From the NCBI RefSeq assembly GCF_017603825.1, contig NZ_CP072014.1, positions 372,001 to 436,000 of the forward strand: DNA of 64,000 bases. The letters are read 5' to 3'. The position numbers and the translations under genes are program-made. Source of the DNA: Arthrobacter crystallopoietes. Lineage in GTDB: Bacteria; Actinomycetota; Actinomycetes; Actinomycetales; Micrococcaceae. The notes under the pieces are model-generated. The model was not told the origin of the DNA and ran no database searches. It worked only from the letters and a program-made list of their open reading frames with translations. Below are positions 42,321 through 51,516 of the stretch, piece by piece; the stretch's first letter is position 1; each line of letters begins with the position of its first letter.

Positions 42321-42350
42321 TGCCTTGCCAAGGCAGGCACCGCCGTCGTT
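42321..42350 (-). repeat. Intergenic copy of the ACGACGGCGG palindromic element
   Basis: The minus strand reads AACGACGGCGG, then a TGCCTGCCTTGGCA palindrome segment. 26 of 30 bases match the copy inside the alpha-mannosidase gene at 51208-51237. It sits between the LysE exporter and the CoA ligase, where the TGCCTTGCCAAGGCA centre can form a hairpin. Confidence 0.75.
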
Positions 42351-42431
42351 GTTGGAATCGTCCCGCAGTGCGCCCGCGACCTGGCTACGGTTGAGCCCAC
42401 GCCATGTCGGCGGTCACAAACGGAGTCCTTC

Positions 42432-44045
42432 ATGCCAGAGCCAGCCGCTGTGCCACAGTTGACCGAACCGGTGAAACCAGCCGAACTGCTCTGCGACCGG
42501 CACCCGGCGGCCGACACCGCGTTCACCGTAATCGAGCCGGATCTGGGCTCGACGGACCTGAGCTATGGCTGGCTGAAGGACCGCTCCGAGCAGGCCGCCG
42601 CCGCCTTTGCGGCCCTGGGTGTGCAGCCGGGCGACCGGGTGGCAACGCTGATGGGCAAGAGCGCGGATCTGGTCGCGGTTCTCCTGGGTTTGTGGCGGTT
42701 GGGCGCGGTGCACGTCCCGCTGTTCACCGCGTTCGCTACACCCGCCATCGAGGTGCGGCTGTCCCGCAGCGGCGCCTCCGTCGTAATCGCCGACGCGGCC
42801 CAGTTGCAGAAGCTCGATGGCCTGCGGGACAAGCTCGGATTGCAGGTGATCGTCGCCGGCGCCGGCGCCGAGACCGTAAATAACGACGACGGCGCGGCGC
42901 ACCTGAGCGCGTTGCTCGACGCGGAAAGCACGGGTTTCCCCGCCGTAGCACGCTCGCTCGATGACCCGCTGGTGGAGATCTTCACGTCCGGAACCACGGG
43001 CGAGCCCAAGGGCGTTCCTGTCCCCGTCAGGGCGCTGGAGGCCTTCCACGCCTACCTGCATTACGGGCTGGACGTGCGCGAGGACGATGTCTTCTGGAAC
43101 GTGGCGGATCCGGGCTGGGCCTACGGGTTGTACTACGGGCTGCTGGCGCCGCTGTATGCCGGCCGCCGCAACCTGCTGCTCCGCAGCGGCTTCGATCCGG
43201 AGCTGTGCTGGCAGATCCTGCGTGACTTCAAGGTCACCAACTTCGCCGCGGCCCCCACCATCTTCCGCTCCATGCGCGCCGCCCGGCCCGAGGGCATCGA
43301 GGGCCTCTCCGTCCGCCGCGCTTCCAGCGCCGGCGAACCCCTGGATGCGGACACCATCGCCTGGTCCGCAAAGTACCTTGGAGCGGCGGTCCGCGACCAC
43401 TACGGGCAGACCGAAATGGGCATGTGCATCATCAACTGCTGGGAGGAATCGGCCGCCCGTGAAGTCCGGCCGGGGTCCATGGGCTTTGCCATGCCCGGCT
43501 ACACCAGCACGGTGCTGGAGATGGACTCCGACGAGGCCGCGGCTCCCGGCGTGAAGGGTCGGGTGGCGCTGGATGTTCCGGCCAGCCCGCTGTTCTGGTT
43601 CAACGGCTACACCAACGATCCTGCCAAAACCGCCGGGCGGTTCAGCCCGGACGGCCGCTGGTACTACACCGGGGACACCGGGCAGCTGGACGAGGACGGC
43701 TACACCTATTTCTCCTCGCGCGACGACGACGTGATCATCATGGCCGGCTACAGGATCGGCCCGTTCGAGGTTGAATCCGTGCTCGCCACCCATCCGCTCG
43801 TGCAGGAAAGCGCTGTCATCGGTGTGCCGGACAAGCTCCGGGGCGAACGGCTGGAGGCATACGTGGTGCTGAGGGATCCTTTACGGGCCTCGGATGAACT
43901 GGAGGCCGAGCTGCAGCAGCTGGTCAAGCAGCAGTACGCCGCGCACGCCTACCCGCGGACGGTCCACTTCGTCGAAGAGCTGCCGAAAACCCCCAGCGGC
44001 AAGCTGCAGCGGTTCGTGCTCCGGGCCCAGCACGCCAAAGAATAA
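42432..44045 (+). CDS. AMP-forming acyl-CoA synthetase, acetyl/propionyl or medium-chain type
   Basis: A 537-residue ANL-superfamily enzyme. The P-loop-like A3 motif is EIFTSGTTGEPKG; YGQTE follows as A5; WYYTGDTGQLDEDGY and DVIIMAGYRIGPFEVE are A7/A8; the catalytic Lys is in PKTPSGKLQR. ADPGWAYGLYYGLLAPLYAG resembles acetyl-CoA synthetase-like and medium-chain ligases. ATG at 42432 was preferred because the longer frame covers the repeat element upstream. NNDDGAA near residue 155 is encoded by AATAACGACGACGGCG, which again resembles the dispersed repeat. The acid substrate is not determined. Confidence 0.88.
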   Translation: MPEPAAVPQLTEPVKPAELLCDRHPAADTAFTVIEPDLGSTDLSYGWLKDRSEQAAAAFAALGVQPGDRVATLMGKSADLVAVLLGLWRLGAVHVPLFTAFATPAIEVRLSRSGASVVIADAAQLQKLDGLRDKLGLQVIVAGAGAETVNNDDGAAHLSALLDAESTGFPAVARSLDDPLVEIFTSGTTGEPKGVPVPVRALEAFHAYLHYGLDVREDDVFWNVADPGWAYGLYYGLLAPLYAGRRNLLLRSGFDPELCWQILRDFKVTNFAAAPTIFRSMRAARPEGIEGLSVRRASSAGEPLDADTIAWSAKYLGAAVRDHYGQTEMGMCIINCWEESAAREVRPGSMGFAMPGYTSTVLEMDSDEAAAPGVKGRVALDVPASPLFWFNGYTNDPAKTAGRFSPDGRWYYTGDTGQLDEDGYTYFSSRDDDVIIMAGYRIGPFEVESVLATHPLVQESAVIGVPDKLRGERLEAYVVLRDPLRASDELEAELQQLVKQQYAAHAYPRTVHFVEELPKTPSGKLQRFVLRAQHAKE

Positions 44046-44102
44046 CCGCCGGGCGACCGGGCGAACGGGAGACGCGCACTCCGCCGTCGTCGTTAGAGGT
44101 CT

Positions 44103-44657
44103 TTACTTGAGCCAGGCGTGCGGCGCGGGGCGGCGGGTACTGGGCAGCGAGTTGTTGAGCCGCCACTCGTGGATCCATTCGGGCAGGACCAGTTCCGCCG
44201 GCGGCTGGCCCGTCTCCGCAAAGATCTCTTCGTTGCTGACCGGGCCCTCTTTGGAGACCAGGCGCGCGCAGATGTAGGCGCGGGCGTAGATTTCGCCGCC
44301 GCTGACCATGCGCTGCTCGAAGAAGATGGCCCGCTCGTCGAACCCGATGATCTTCGATTCGATGGTGTACTTGGCCCCCAGGTTCAGCGGCTTGCGGAAG
44401 CTGATGGTCTCCCCGCCGACGATCGGGTTCCAGCCGTTGCGGCGCATCACGGCCCACATTCCGCTGCGGACCATCAGGTCGAACCGGCCCAGATCCATCA
44501 GCGAGAAGTACATCCCGTTGTTAATGTGCAGGGCCATATCCACGTCAGAGGGCAGCACACGCAGCGGCAGCGAGGAGGTGTCCCAGATGCCGAGTTTCGG
44601 CCGGCGGCGGGAGCGGAACAAATGGAACAGGGTGCGCAGAAGCAGATGCATGCCCAT
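44103..44657 (-). CDS. HotDog-fold acyl-CoA thioesterase-like protein
   Basis: 184 residues. SDVDMALHINNGMYFSLMDLGRFDLMVRSG is the 4HBT/THEM6-type thioesterase motif (Asp and His/Asn positions), followed by the strand segments ETISFRKPLNLGAKYTIESKIIGFDERAIFFEQRMVSGGEIYARAYICARLV. It should hydrolyse an acyl-CoA. It is convergent with the acyl-CoA ligase. ATG at 44657 gives a short basic N-terminus (RSRRRPK); ATG two codons later is also possible. Confidence 0.85.
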   Translation of the reverse strand: MGMHLLLRTLFHLFRSRRRPKLGIWDTSSLPLRVLPSDVDMALHINNGMYFSLMDLGRFDLMVRSGMWAVMRRNGWNPIVGGETISFRKPLNLGAKYTIESKIIGFDERAIFFEQRMVSGGEIYARAYICARLVSKEGPVSNEEIFAETGQPPAELVLPEWIHEWRLNNSLPSTRRPAPHAWLK

Positions 44658-44764
44658 ATGCTACCCGTTGGTAACTTGGGGGGGTGCGAACTTGGCCATG
44701 GCCCTGTTGCGCCGGCCGCGCGCCGCGTAGGGTAAGGGCATCTGATTCCTTCAGGAGGGCCGCC

Positions 44765-45799
44765 ATGCGAGTCGCCGTGATCGGAGCTACCGGAAACGTG
44801 GGAACCGCGCTGCTGCGCCGCATGCAGCAGGCGAGGGCTGCAGACCCGGACGGTCTGGAGATCGTGGGGATCGCGCGCCGCCTGCCGGAGATGCCAAGGG
44901 AACCGTATGACGGCGTGACCTGGCATTCCGTCGACGTCGCCTCTGACACTGCGCGTGAACAGCTGGCCGAGGCACTCAACGGTTGCGACGCCGTCGTCCA
45001 TTTGGCCTGGGTACTTCAGCCCAACCACGATGAACCATTCATGCGCCGGGTCAACGTGCACGGCACTGCGAACGCGTTGGCGGCCGCCGCGGAGTCGGGA
45101 GTCCGGCACTTTGTCTGCGCTTCGTCGGTCGGCGCCTACAGCCCGGCGGACAAGGACCGGCCCGTGGATGAAAGCTGGCCTGCCCGCGGTATAGCTTCCT
45201 CGCATTACAGCCGGTTCAAGGGCGAGCAGGAGTTGCTGCTGGACGAATTCGAGCGGCGGCATCTGGAGGTGCTGGTGGCGCGGCTGCGGCCCGGCCTCAT
45301 CTTCCAGCACGACGCTGGCGCCCAGATTGGGCGCTATTTCCTCGGCCCGCTCATCCCCAAGGTCCTCCTGAACAAACTCCGGATTCCGCTGCTGCCGATC
45401 CCCAAGGCGTTCAAGTTCCAGGTGGTCCATGCGGACGACATTGCCGATGCCTACTGGCGGGTGGTTGACCAGCGCGCCGGCGGCGCGTTCAATGTCGCGG
45501 CTGATCCGGTGTTTACGTCCGAACTGCTCGGCGGCATGCTCGGCGCCCGGCGGGTGCTGAATGTACCGGTGGGACTGATCCGTGCTGCCGTGGGCCTCTC
45601 CTGGGCAGTGCGGCTGCAGGCCTCGGACCCGGGCTGGATCGACATGGCCCGGAACGCACCCATCATGAAGACGGACCGCGTACGCACCGAACTCGGCTGG
45701 ACCCCGCAGTACAGCTCCATCGAAGCGCTGCAGTCGGTGCTTGACGGGCTGGCTGCAGGCCAGGGCGTTACCGGCTCTCCATCGCTGCACCCACGCTAG
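44765..45799 (+). CDS. NAD-dependent epimerase/dehydratase (extended SDR)
   Basis: A 344-residue Rossmann protein. It begins VIGATGNVGTALLRRM (glycine motif), with VVHLAWVLQPNHDEPFMRRVNVHGTANAL, the catalytic Ser in VCASSVGAYSP and HYSRFKGEQE, where the YxxxK motif reads Y-S-R-F-K. ATG at 44765 has CAGGAGGG upstream. Substrate class is unknown; this branch resembles atypical sugar-nucleotide epimerases. It is monocistronic and ends in the palindrome at 45839-45913. Confidence 0.87.
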   Translation: MRVAVIGATGNVGTALLRRMQQARAADPDGLEIVGIARRLPEMPREPYDGVTWHSVDVASDTAREQLAEALNGCDAVVHLAWVLQPNHDEPFMRRVNVHGTANALAAAAESGVRHFVCASSVGAYSPADKDRPVDESWPARGIASSHYSRFKGEQELLLDEFERRHLEVLVARLRPGLIFQHDAGAQIGRYFLGPLIPKVLLNKLRIPLLPIPKAFKFQVVHADDIADAYWRVVDQRAGGAFNVAADPVFTSELLGGMLGARRVLNVPVGLIRAAVGLSWAVRLQASDPGWIDMARNAPIMKTDRVRTELGWTPQYSSIEALQSVLDGLAAGQGVTGSPSLHPR

Positions 45800-45838
45800 T
45801 CGCGCGGGGCCACCCCGTGAACACGCCTCCCAACCAGC

Positions 45839-45913
45839 AACAACGACGACGGCGGCATCCGCCCGGTCCCGGCAGTCCCCTTGGGGCTGGGGCCGGGTTC
45901 GGATGCCGCCGTT
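45839..45913. terminator. Large cruciform-like palindrome with dispersed-repeat core, between convergent genes
   Basis: AACAACGACGACGGCGGC opens the element at 45839. The 13-bp outer stem ACGGCGGCATCCG (45849-45861) pairs with CGGATGCCGCCGT (45900-45912). Inside, CCCGG/CCGGG and CCCC-TT-GGGG arms can form further stems. It lies between the epimerase stop (45799) and the BCCT stop (45957). Confidence 0.85.
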
Positions 45914-45956
45914 GAACTGTCTGTGCTACTCAAATACCGGTGCCTTCGGGCGGCCG

Positions 45957-47654
45957 TTACTTGTCGTGTGGTTCCCTCTTCGTCGGGCTGTCGACGATAT
46001 CGATGGAGCCCGTCTCTACAGGTTGGGCAAAGGGAACCGTGGTCGGTACGGCAGTTGCTCCCCGGACCGGCCCCATCCGGCGTTGCCGCAACGGGTCCTT
46101 CCGAAGGTCCGCATAGAGAGCGACGCAGAGACCCATGATGATCAGCACAAACGGCGTTGCTGCCAGAATGGTGAACGTCTGCAACGCGCCCAGCCCGCCG
46201 ACAAAGAGCAGGACCGCTGCCACCGCGCCGGTGAGGATTGCCCACATGATGACCAGCGGTTTCCAGGGTTCCTTCTTGCCCCGCGAGGACAACGTGCCAA
46301 GCACCAGGGAGCCGGCATCGGCGCCGCTGACGAAGAATACTGCGGTCAGGACCATGACCACAATCGCCGCGCCGATAAAGAACGGATACTGCTGCAGCAA
46401 CGCGAAGAACCCTGCCGCCTCGCTGCCGCTACCGGCGATGTCCAGCCCGCCCAACTGCGCGTTGATGCCGGCGCCGCCGAAAATGGTGAACCAGATGATA
46501 CTGACCGCGGTGGGAACCAGCAGCACGCCGAGGACAAATTCCTTGATAGTGCGGCCACGCGAGATCCGGGCGATGAAGGTGCCAACGAACGGCGTCCACG
46601 AAATCCACCAGGCCCAGTAGAAGATGGTCCAGCTTGCAAGCCACTCGTCGCCGCCGAAGACCGCCGAATGGAAGCTCATCGACATCAGGCTGGACAGGTA
46701 TGTACCGATGGAGTTAGGCAACAGGTCAAGGATGAACACCGTAGGCCCGACAACGAAAACGAACACCAGTAGGACGGCGGCCAGGATCATGTTGGTATTG
46801 CTCAGCCACTTAATGCCCTTGGAGACGCCGCTGGCCGCCGAGAAGACCACGCCTACAGTCAGGACACAGATGATGATGATGGGCAGCGCAGCCCCTGGGT
46901 CGTCGTCGAACTCGCCCGTCTGCAGCAGTGTCAGGCCCGCGGCAATCTGCAAAGCGCCCAGCCCCAGCGAGGTTGCCGAACCGAATTTCGTGCAGATGAT
47001 AGCGAGGATGTCGATCGGTTTGCCCCAGCCCTTCTCAATCCTTTCTTTGCCCAGCAGGGAGTGGAACGGCGAGCTCATCAGGTTGCCGCGGCCCATCCGG
47101 TAGGTGGAATAAGCCAATGCGAGGCCCACTACTGAGTAGATGGCCCACGGATGCAGTCCCCAGTGGAACAAGGTGTAGGCCATGGCCGAGCTCGCTGCCG
47201 CTTCGCTGCCCGGTTCCGCCGCCACAAACGGCGGCGGCGTGGCGAGGTGCGTGACCGGTTCATAGACACCGAAGAACATCAGGCCAATGCCCATGCCTGC
47301 GCTGAACATCATGGCGATCCAGGAAAGCGTCGAAAACTCCGGTCCCTCCCCTTCCCGGGCGAGCGGGATGTTGCCGTACCGCCCGAATGCAAGGACCAGG
47401 GAAAAGGCAACGAATCCGGTGGCGGCCAGGATGAAGAGCCAGCCGAAGGTACTGGTGATCCAGCCGAGGGCCGCGCCAGCAGCCCCCTCTATGGCCTCTG
47501 TGAAAAAGATGCCGAGAATACAGACGGCGACGACGATCACCAAGGAGACGCCGAAAACAGTTTTGTCTATGCCGGCCCATCCATGGGCCGGAGTGTCGGA
47601 GACTGCATCACCCAATCGCGCTTCCGGTGATTTACCCGCTTGATGTTCACGCAT
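45957..47654 (-). CDS. BCCT-family glycine betaine/choline/carnitine transporter
   Basis: A 565-residue, 12-helix carrier. MMFSAGMGIGLMFFGVYEPVTHL and the family signature WTIFYWAWWISWTPFVGTFIARISRGRT, with its tryptophan-rich helix 8, identify the family. GGAGxNAQLGG and the C-terminal RRMGPVRG tail follow. It takes up compatible solutes with Na+ or H+, so it probably serves osmoprotection. GAGGG lies before ATG. It diverges from the cobalamin adenosyltransferase homologue. Confidence 0.93.
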   Translation of the reverse strand: MREHQAGKSPEARLGDAVSDTPAHGWAGIDKTVFGVSLVIVVAVCILGIFFTEAIEGAAGAALGWITSTFGWLFILAATGFVAFSLVLAFGRYGNIPLAREGEGPEFSTLSWIAMMFSAGMGIGLMFFGVYEPVTHLATPPPFVAAEPGSEAAASSAMAYTLFHWGLHPWAIYSVVGLALAYSTYRMGRGNLMSSPFHSLLGKERIEKGWGKPIDILAIICTKFGSATSLGLGALQIAAGLTLLQTGEFDDDPGAALPIIIICVLTVGVVFSAASGVSKGIKWLSNTNMILAAVLLVFVFVVGPTVFILDLLPNSIGTYLSSLMSMSFHSAVFGGDEWLASWTIFYWAWWISWTPFVGTFIARISRGRTIKEFVLGVLLVPTAVSIIWFTIFGGAGINAQLGGLDIAGSGSEAAGFFALLQQYPFFIGAAIVVMVLTAVFFVSGADAGSLVLGTLSSRGKKEPWKPLVIMWAILTGAVAAVLLFVGGLGALQTFTILAATPFVLIIMGLCVALYADLRKDPLRQRRMGPVRGATAVPTTVPFAQPVETGSIDIVDSPTKREPHDK

Positions 47655-47761
47655 GGAAACCCTCGCTGGTCCGTGTTGTTCTGCTTTGCTGCAACGGGAC
47701 TAAGCCCTGTTCAACGCTTGCCACTTCTGCCCCGGAATCTATCGTTAGTATAGTTGCAGCC

Positions 47762-48370
47762 ATGAACGAGCTAGGCTACACGCACAGCGGCGACTCCGGC
47801 CAAACGGACTTCGGCGGACATGGCACGATTCCCAAGACGGATGTGAGGGTCGTCGCGTACGTGGAGTGCGATGCGGCGAACGCCTCGATCGCCGTGACGC
47901 TGGCCGGAGGCACCCTGCCGCCGCATCTGGCAGCAACGCTGGTCAGCGTGCAGAATGACCTGTTTGACCTGGCCACGGATCTCAGCATTCCGACCAACAG
48001 TCCCACGCCGGCCCTGGCCCGGATCATTCCCGGCCATACTGAGCGGATCGAGCGCGCCATTGAGCATTTCGAGCAGGAAGCCGGTGACTTGGGCGGCATG
48101 CTCCTGCCCGGCGGAACCTTGGCCGGAGCACACTTGTACCAGTCCCGCTCCGTTGTCCGGCGCGCCGAAGTTGCCGTCTGGCGTGCCGTCGAAGAACACC
48201 CGGACACGGTTAACGTGGAGTGCGCCCGCTACATGAACCGACTCTCCGGCCTGTTGTTCGTGATGGCGCGCGGGGCCAACGCCGAACATGGCGACGTGAT
48301 GTGGGTGCCGGAATCTTCCGTCTCGATGCCGGCCGAAAACCCGGAAGAGACCGATGGTGAAAGCCACTAG
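47762..48370 (+). CDS. PduO-type cob(I)alamin adenosyltransferase homologue with altered active site
   Basis: 202 residues along the whole PduO/MMAB fold: a THSGDSGQTDFGGHGTIPKTDVRVVAYVECDAANASIAV start, LFDLATDL, MLLPGGTLAGAHLYQSRSVVRRAEVAVWRAV and ECARYMNRLSGLLFVMARGAN. Several normally conserved positions differ: T-R-T-G-D-D-G becomes THSGDSG, D-E-L-N-A becomes DAANA, the R after R-A-E is Val, and NRLSD becomes NRLSG. ATP or corrin binding may be impaired, or the protein may have another role. A TATAGT box ends seven bases before ATG, so the mRNA may be leaderless. Confidence 0.78.
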   Translation: MNELGYTHSGDSGQTDFGGHGTIPKTDVRVVAYVECDAANASIAVTLAGGTLPPHLAATLVSVQNDLFDLATDLSIPTNSPTPALARIIPGHTERIERAIEHFEQEAGDLGGMLLPGGTLAGAHLYQSRSVVRRAEVAVWRAVEEHPDTVNVECARYMNRLSGLLFVMARGANAEHGDVMWVPESSVSMPAENPEETDGESH

Positions 48371-51300
48371 CGGCGGAACCGGAGGGTAGCCAGCTGGAAG
48401 GGCCTGAGCCGCAACCGGGCTCCGGAGTCCACGTCCTGGAGCCAGCCCGCCGGAACCTCGCGCTCCAGCAAGTCAGTGGCGGCCACGCCGTCGTAATCAA
48501 AGTCGGGCTGCAGCACTGCTTCGGCCCGGGCGCCGTGCGCCTCGTACAAGCGGATCACCACATCACCGCTGCGGTCTTCGGCCAGCTTGACCGCTTCGAT
48601 GACCACTGCGGGATTATCGACGGCGAACAGCGGCTTGAGCCCGACGCTTGCGTCATTGGCTTCGGCGCCCGCACCGGTGCCGCGCGCCGATCCGTTGACT
48701 ATGCGTAGCGGCAGGTTCAGCCGGTACCCTTCGGCCGCGGCTTCGGGTATCCCGGCGTTGGGCCGCAGCGAGAACCGGAAGGGATGCCGTCCCTGGTCCG
48801 CCCCCGGATCCGGGAACAGCGGCGCACGCAGCAGCGATGCCCGGACGGACGTGTACGTGCCGGCACCGTCAGCGAGCGCGGCGCGGCCGATGTCGTAACC
48901 GTACGTGGCGTCATTAGCCAGGGCCACGCCATAGCCGGGCTCGGCCACGTGGATCCAGCGGTGCGCCACCGTTTCGAAGCGGGAGGCGTCCCAGGACGTG
49001 TTGCTGTGGGTAGGCCGGTAGATATGGCCGAACTGGATTTCCGAGGCGGCGCGGTCCGCGTGCACGTCCAGCGGGAACATCAGCTTGAGCAGTTTCTGCT
49101 GCTCGTGCCAGTCCACCTCAATTTCGAGTTCGACGGCGGTTCCGTCCTGGCTTAGCCGGATCTGCTCGGTCAGCACGGAGTCCCCGAACGAATGGCGGAT
49201 CCGTAGCCCGGGCACCTCGTTTGTCTCGAGCGGTTCCACGAAGTCGGCTTTGCGCAGCTCTGCCACGGTCGATTTGTAGTGCTCGTCGAGGTCCCAAGCA
49301 TCCCACTGGTTGGGCATGTCGCGGAAGACCTGGAACAGGTTGCCCGCCAGCCCGGCCGGTACCAGCTCCCGCCCGGCGCCGCGGTCCAGCAGCGAGGTGA
49401 GCAGTCCGGCGTCGTCGATTGTCAGTTCCAGCGCTTCACTGCGCAGGGTCCATCCGCCCTCGCCGTGTTCCAGCCGGACCGGCACAGCCCCGGCTGGCGT
49501 GCCGCCGCCCAGCCCGGGCACCCCGGCTATTGGGTAGGGACCGGCGTTGACGCTGAGCCGGCCGCTGTCCGGATTGACGATGGCGGCGAGGGCGTCCGCG
49601 ATCAGCCCTTCCAGCGTTTCGGCCACCCACGCGTAGTTGCGCTCGGCCTCCTGATGGACCCAGGCGATCGATGAGCCGGGCAGGATGTCGTGGAACTGCT
49701 GCAACAGCACCGTCTGCCAGGCACGCTCCAGCTCGTCGTAGGGATACGGCGCACCTTTGCGGATGGCCGCCGTGGTGGCCCAGAGCTCGGCCTCGCGCAG
49801 CAGATGCTCGCTGCGCCGATTGCCCCGCTTGGTCCGCGCCTGCGAGGTATAGGTGCCGCGGTGGAACTCCAGGTACAGCTCGCCGGAGAAGACCGGCGGC
49901 TCCGGATACTCTGCCTCGGCCGTGCGGAAGAACGTTTCCGGACAGGAGAGCTGCACCCGCGGTGAACCCTCGAGATCTGCCGTCCGAAAGGCCGCCGCGA
50001 GCATTTCGCGCGTGGGCCCGCCGCCGCCGTCGCCCCAGCCGAAAGGCAACAGCGAGGTGTTGGCGGGGCCCTTTTCGCGGTAATTCCGCTGGGCATGGGC
50101 CAACTGTGCCGCGGAGATGTCCGAGCTGTACGTGTCCGCAGGCGGGAAGTGCGTGAAAATCCGGCTGCCGTCGATCCCCTCCCACTGGAAGGTGTGGTGC
50201 GGGAAGCGGTTGGTGTCGTTCCAGGAGATCTTCTGTGTCAGGAACCAGCGGGAACCGGCGGCCTTGACGATCTGCGGTAGCGCACCGGAGTAGCCGAAGG
50301 AATCCGGCAGCCACACCTCCAGTGGTTCCACCCCGAAGTTCTCCAGAAAGAAGCGCTTGCCGGCCACGAACTGCCGGGCCAAGGCCTCCCCGCCGGCCAT
50401 GTTGGTGTCCGGTTCCACCCACATGCCGCCGGCCGGCACAAAGCGGCCGCCGCGCACGGCTACGGCCACCCGCTCGAACAGTTCGGGATAGTGCTCCTTC
50501 AGCCACGCGTACTGCTGGGCCGACGAGGCGGTGAACACGAAATCCGGGTGCTCCTCGATCAGGTCCAGCACGTTGGAAAACGTCCTGGCCACTTTGCGCA
50601 CGGTCTCACGCACCGGCCAGAGCCAGGCGCTGTCGATGTGGGCATGGCCGACGGCATAAATGCGGTGCGCGCTGGCATACGCCGGCGCGCTGAGCACTTC
50701 GGCCAGGCAGGCCCTCACCGCCGAAGCCGTCGAGGCGAGGTCCTGCGGGTCGGCGGCATTGAGCGCCCGTTCCAGTGCCCGCAGGATTTCATGTCGGCGA
50801 GGCAGGTCCTCGGGCAGCTCTCGCATCAGCCCGTCCAGCGTCCGGAAGTCCTGCAGCAGTTCCCACACCTGCACATCCAGCAGCGCCAGGTCCGCCCGGG
50901 CCAGCACGTTCTGCGGCTCGCTCCCGGCGGTGGCCTTGTCCCCCAGCGGTGTGGGTGCGAAGAGGAATCCATCCGCGACGTTTGGGTTCGACGCCGCCTC
51001 CACATAAAACTCAATCCTGCCGTCAGGTCCAGGATCCAGCGGGACATGCATGTTCAGCGGTTCAACGCCCTTGATGATGCTGCCATCCGGGCGGTAGGCC
51101 ATTCCTTCGGCCTGGAAGCCGGGCAGCAGGGAAGTGCAACCGAGGTCGATCACCGCCTCCAGCCGCGCGGCGCCATCGATCTCCCCCGCGGGCAGCCCAA
51201 CGGAGCCTTCCCTGCCAAGGCGGGCACCGCCGTCGTACTTTCCGGCCCAGTCCGCGGGAACCTGGGCGGAGAACCGGAACCAGGTGGTCCCCCACGGCAG

Positions 51301-51489
51301 CCCCCAGGCCCCGCCCACGTCAAAGGGCTCGAATTGCTGCAGCATCGCCTCCGAGCAGGGAACCGGCTCGTCCGGGCAGGCCCACGCCTCGACGCGCAGC
51401 GGGACAGCTTCCCGGTAGAGCTGGGCTGCGAGCCGCTCCGTCATGAACCGCTGGATCCGCGCCTCGACCAGTAACCGGTTGTCGTGCAT
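48367..51489 (-). CDS. Alpha-mannosidase, glycoside hydrolase family 38
   Basis: 1040 residues. The catalytic domain starts around residue 260 with IYAVGHAHIDSAWLWPVRETVRKVARTFSN (zinc-binding His-x-Asp) and continues through WVEPDTNMAGGEALARQF, where the Asp is the likely nucleophile. DSFGYSGALPQI, HDILPGSSIAWVHQEAE and C-terminal beta domains follow as in bacterial GH38. AAGGAG lies five bases before ATG at 51489. It is the last gene behind an ABC importer, so it probably cleaves imported mannosides in the cytoplasm. KYDGGARLGREG near residues 86-97 is encoded by a copy of the dispersed repeat. Its stop and the convergent gene's stop share CTAG. Confidence 0.92.
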   Translation of the reverse strand: MHDNRLLVEARIQRFMTERLAAQLYREAVPLRVEAWACPDEPVPCSEAMLQQFEPFDVGGAWGLPWGTTWFRFSAQVPADWAGKYDGGARLGREGSVGLPAGEIDGAARLEAVIDLGCTSLLPGFQAEGMAYRPDGSIIKGVEPLNMHVPLDPGPDGRIEFYVEAASNPNVADGFLFAPTPLGDKATAGSEPQNVLARADLALLDVQVWELLQDFRTLDGLMRELPEDLPRRHEILRALERALNAADPQDLASTASAVRACLAEVLSAPAYASAHRIYAVGHAHIDSAWLWPVRETVRKVARTFSNVLDLIEEHPDFVFTASSAQQYAWLKEHYPELFERVAVAVRGGRFVPAGGMWVEPDTNMAGGEALARQFVAGKRFFLENFGVEPLEVWLPDSFGYSGALPQIVKAAGSRWFLTQKISWNDTNRFPHHTFQWEGIDGSRIFTHFPPADTYSSDISAAQLAHAQRNYREKGPANTSLLPFGWGDGGGGPTREMLAAAFRTADLEGSPRVQLSCPETFFRTAEAEYPEPPVFSGELYLEFHRGTYTSQARTKRGNRRSEHLLREAELWATTAAIRKGAPYPYDELERAWQTVLLQQFHDILPGSSIAWVHQEAERNYAWVAETLEGLIADALAAIVNPDSGRLSVNAGPYPIAGVPGLGGGTPAGAVPVRLEHGEGGWTLRSEALELTIDDAGLLTSLLDRGAGRELVPAGLAGNLFQVFRDMPNQWDAWDLDEHYKSTVAELRKADFVEPLETNEVPGLRIRHSFGDSVLTEQIRLSQDGTAVELEIEVDWHEQQKLLKLMFPLDVHADRAASEIQFGHIYRPTHSNTSWDASRFETVAHRWIHVAEPGYGVALANDATYGYDIGRAALADGAGTYTSVRASLLRAPLFPDPGADQGRHPFRFSLRPNAGIPEAAAEGYRLNLPLRIVNGSARGTGAGAEANDASVGLKPLFAVDNPAVVIEAVKLAEDRSGDVVIRLYEAHGARAEAVLQPDFDYDGVAATDLLEREVPAGWLQDVDSGARLRLRPFQLATLRFRR
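51208..51237 (-). repeat. Copy of the ACGACGGCGG element inside the alpha-mannosidase gene
   Basis: 26 of 30 bases match the intergenic copy at 42321-42350. On the coding strand it reads TACGACGGCGG, then TGCCCGCC. It lies in the N-terminal accessory domain, where extra Gly-rich residues are easily tolerated. Confidence 0.7.
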
Positions 51490-51516
51490 AAACACTCCTT
51501 AGGACTACGCGACGAA

